Assembly (NCBI GenBank): GCA_003537695.1
Contig: DPRC01000047.1
Location: 1,283 to 15,946, forward strand
Origin: Polaribacter sp.
GTDB lineage: Bacteria; Bacteroidota; Bacteroidia; Flavobacteriales; Flavobacteriaceae
Direction of reading: 5' to 3'
DNA: 14,664 nucleotides
Of the stretch, positions 14,099 to 14,664 are shown piece by piece. Within the stretch, counting starts at the first letter, position 1. Every line of letters starts with the position of its first letter. Made by a program: the position numbers and the translations under genes. Under the pieces are notes generated by a model that saw nothing but the letters and a program-made list of their open reading frames with translations, did not search any database and was not told where the DNA came from.

Positions 14099-14124
14099 AA
14101 TGGCTCAATATATATTGAGCCATT
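14099..14124 (-). terminator. Perfect-palindrome rho-independent terminator of the beta-barrel gene
   Basis: A 26-base perfect palindrome with arms AATGGCTCAATAT (14099-14111) and ATATTGAGCCATT (14112-14124); in RNA it would form about 11 pairs with an ATAT-type loop. On the minus strand it is followed by TTTTTCTTTTCTTTC. It begins 24 bases after the stop codon at 14149, the expected place for the end of the outer-membrane protein transcript. Confidence 0.85.
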
Positions 14125-14148
14125 ATTATCTACAAATGTTTTTTATAC

Positions 14149-14664
14149 TTATAGCTGGTATCTTACTCTAAGACTTACAAATCTTGGTAAAATAAAACGT
14201 TCATTAACTGTAAATGCAATGATACTCTGGCTTATATCTACTTGTGAACCTGTTGCTAATAAATTATTACCTACCAATTCATATTCCCATTTTGCATCTC
14301 TATCTTTTCTATAGGCTAATTTTGCATTCCAAATATTAAATGAACTCTGTTTACTTCCACCTTGTCTTACTTCGTTAAAAGTGAAATCTGAAGTTAGTGT
14401 TACTGAGTTCCAAATATATGCATCAAAATCTATCGATGGTGCGTGTGTAACTGTCTTAATATCTGAAGGTCTTGCACTGTTACTTTGATCTACATAAGTT
14501 ATTCTATAACGCAAAGTAACATTTGGTGCTTTCGTGAAATTTGTACCAACACTTGCATTCATTCCTCTTACTAAACTTTCATTTGTATTCTCTTCCGAAT
14601 TAATAAATTGATAGCTTTTATTATAAGAGAAGTTACCACCAAATCTTGTTCTAATCTTCTTGAT
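14149..14664 (-). CDS. Outer-membrane beta-barrel protein (TonB-dependent receptor-like), C-terminal part
   Basis: The last 171 residues of a protein whose start lies beyond the right edge; the frame is open from 14664 down to the TAA at 14151-14149. The sequence alternates polar and hydrophobic residues in strand-like blocks (FGGNFSYNKSYQF, NVTLRYRITYVDQ, WNSVTLTSDFTFN, FNIWNAKLAYRKD, WEYELVGNNLL), contains the LLATGSQVDIS-type loop, and ends in FVSLRVRYQL, the aromatic/hydrophobic end typical of outer-membrane barrels that BAM recognises. This matches the C-terminus of the outer-membrane beta-barrel/TonB-dependent receptor proteins abundant in Flavobacteriaceae, where they import large ligands or serve as unpartnered barrels. 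The ligand cannot be inferred. An internal ATG at 14562 is not the start. Confidence 0.85.
   Translation of the reverse strand: MKKIRTRFGGNFSYNKSYQFINSEENTNESLVRGMNASVGTNFTKAPNVTLRYRITYVDQSNSARPSDIKTVTHAPSIDFDAYIWNSVTLTSDFTFNEVRQGGSKQSSFNIWNAKLAYRKDRDAKWEYELVGNNLLATGSQVDISQSIIAFTVNERFILPRFVSLRVRYQL

Noticed and set aside
14073-14123. N-terminal extension of the membrane protein from the ATG at 14123
   Set aside because: The codon sits inside a perfect-palindrome terminator with a T-run; the start at 14072 is more plausible.
1-14664. Mobile element, CRISPR array, phage or defence system
   Set aside because: I found no transposase, integrase, direct-repeat array, terminal inverted repeats or toxin-antitoxin-like pair; gene content and style are uniform and mostly housekeeping.

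Overview
The window is AT-rich chromosomal DNA from a member of the Bacteroidota, most likely a marine Flavobacteriaceae (Polaribacter/Tenacibaculum-like). The evidence is the -7 boxes of the Bacteroidetes type (TAnnTTTG) in front of several genes, the near absence of Shine-Dalgarno sequences, a gldA-type gliding gene, a bS16 protein with a long Ala/Glu tail, and a DNA polymerase III alpha subunit with a fused proofreading exonuclease. The genus is an inference.

Layout. Bases 1-1400 (minus) hold most of an ATP-dependent PEP carboxykinase gene, cut by the left edge, with its own promoter. A small DUF423 membrane protein (1472-1861, minus) is divergent from a saccharopine-dehydrogenase-family gene (1936-3306, plus), and their candidate promoters overlap. 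A minus-strand translation block follows: trmN6 (3387-4115), then rpsP-rimM-tRNA-Ser(GGA) (5447 down to 4276), which ends in a strong hairpin terminator at 4242-4269. The tRNA starts inside the rimM stop codon. After a 314-base divergent intergenic region, dnaE (5762-10099, plus) encodes exonuclease, PHP, polymerase, HhH and OB domains in one chain. A 260-base gap carries the promoter of a two-gene unit (10360-12341, plus): an FAD-dependent aldonolactone/alditol oxidase-like protein and an overlapping HAD phosphatase. On the minus strand from the right edge come the C-terminus of an outer-membrane beta-barrel protein, a perfect-palindrome terminator, an unrecognised polytopic membrane protein and gldA.

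The genes are mostly housekeeping: gluconeogenesis, ribosome and tRNA maturation, and replication. Envelope and gliding genes lie at the right end. I see no mobile element, CRISPR array, phage or defence island. The best points for a second look are the exonuclease-polymerase fusion whose PHP metal site has decayed, the tRNA that overlaps a stop codon, the oxidase with Gln where relatives carry the FAD-linking His, and the membrane protein whose longest possible start lies inside the upstream gene's terminator.
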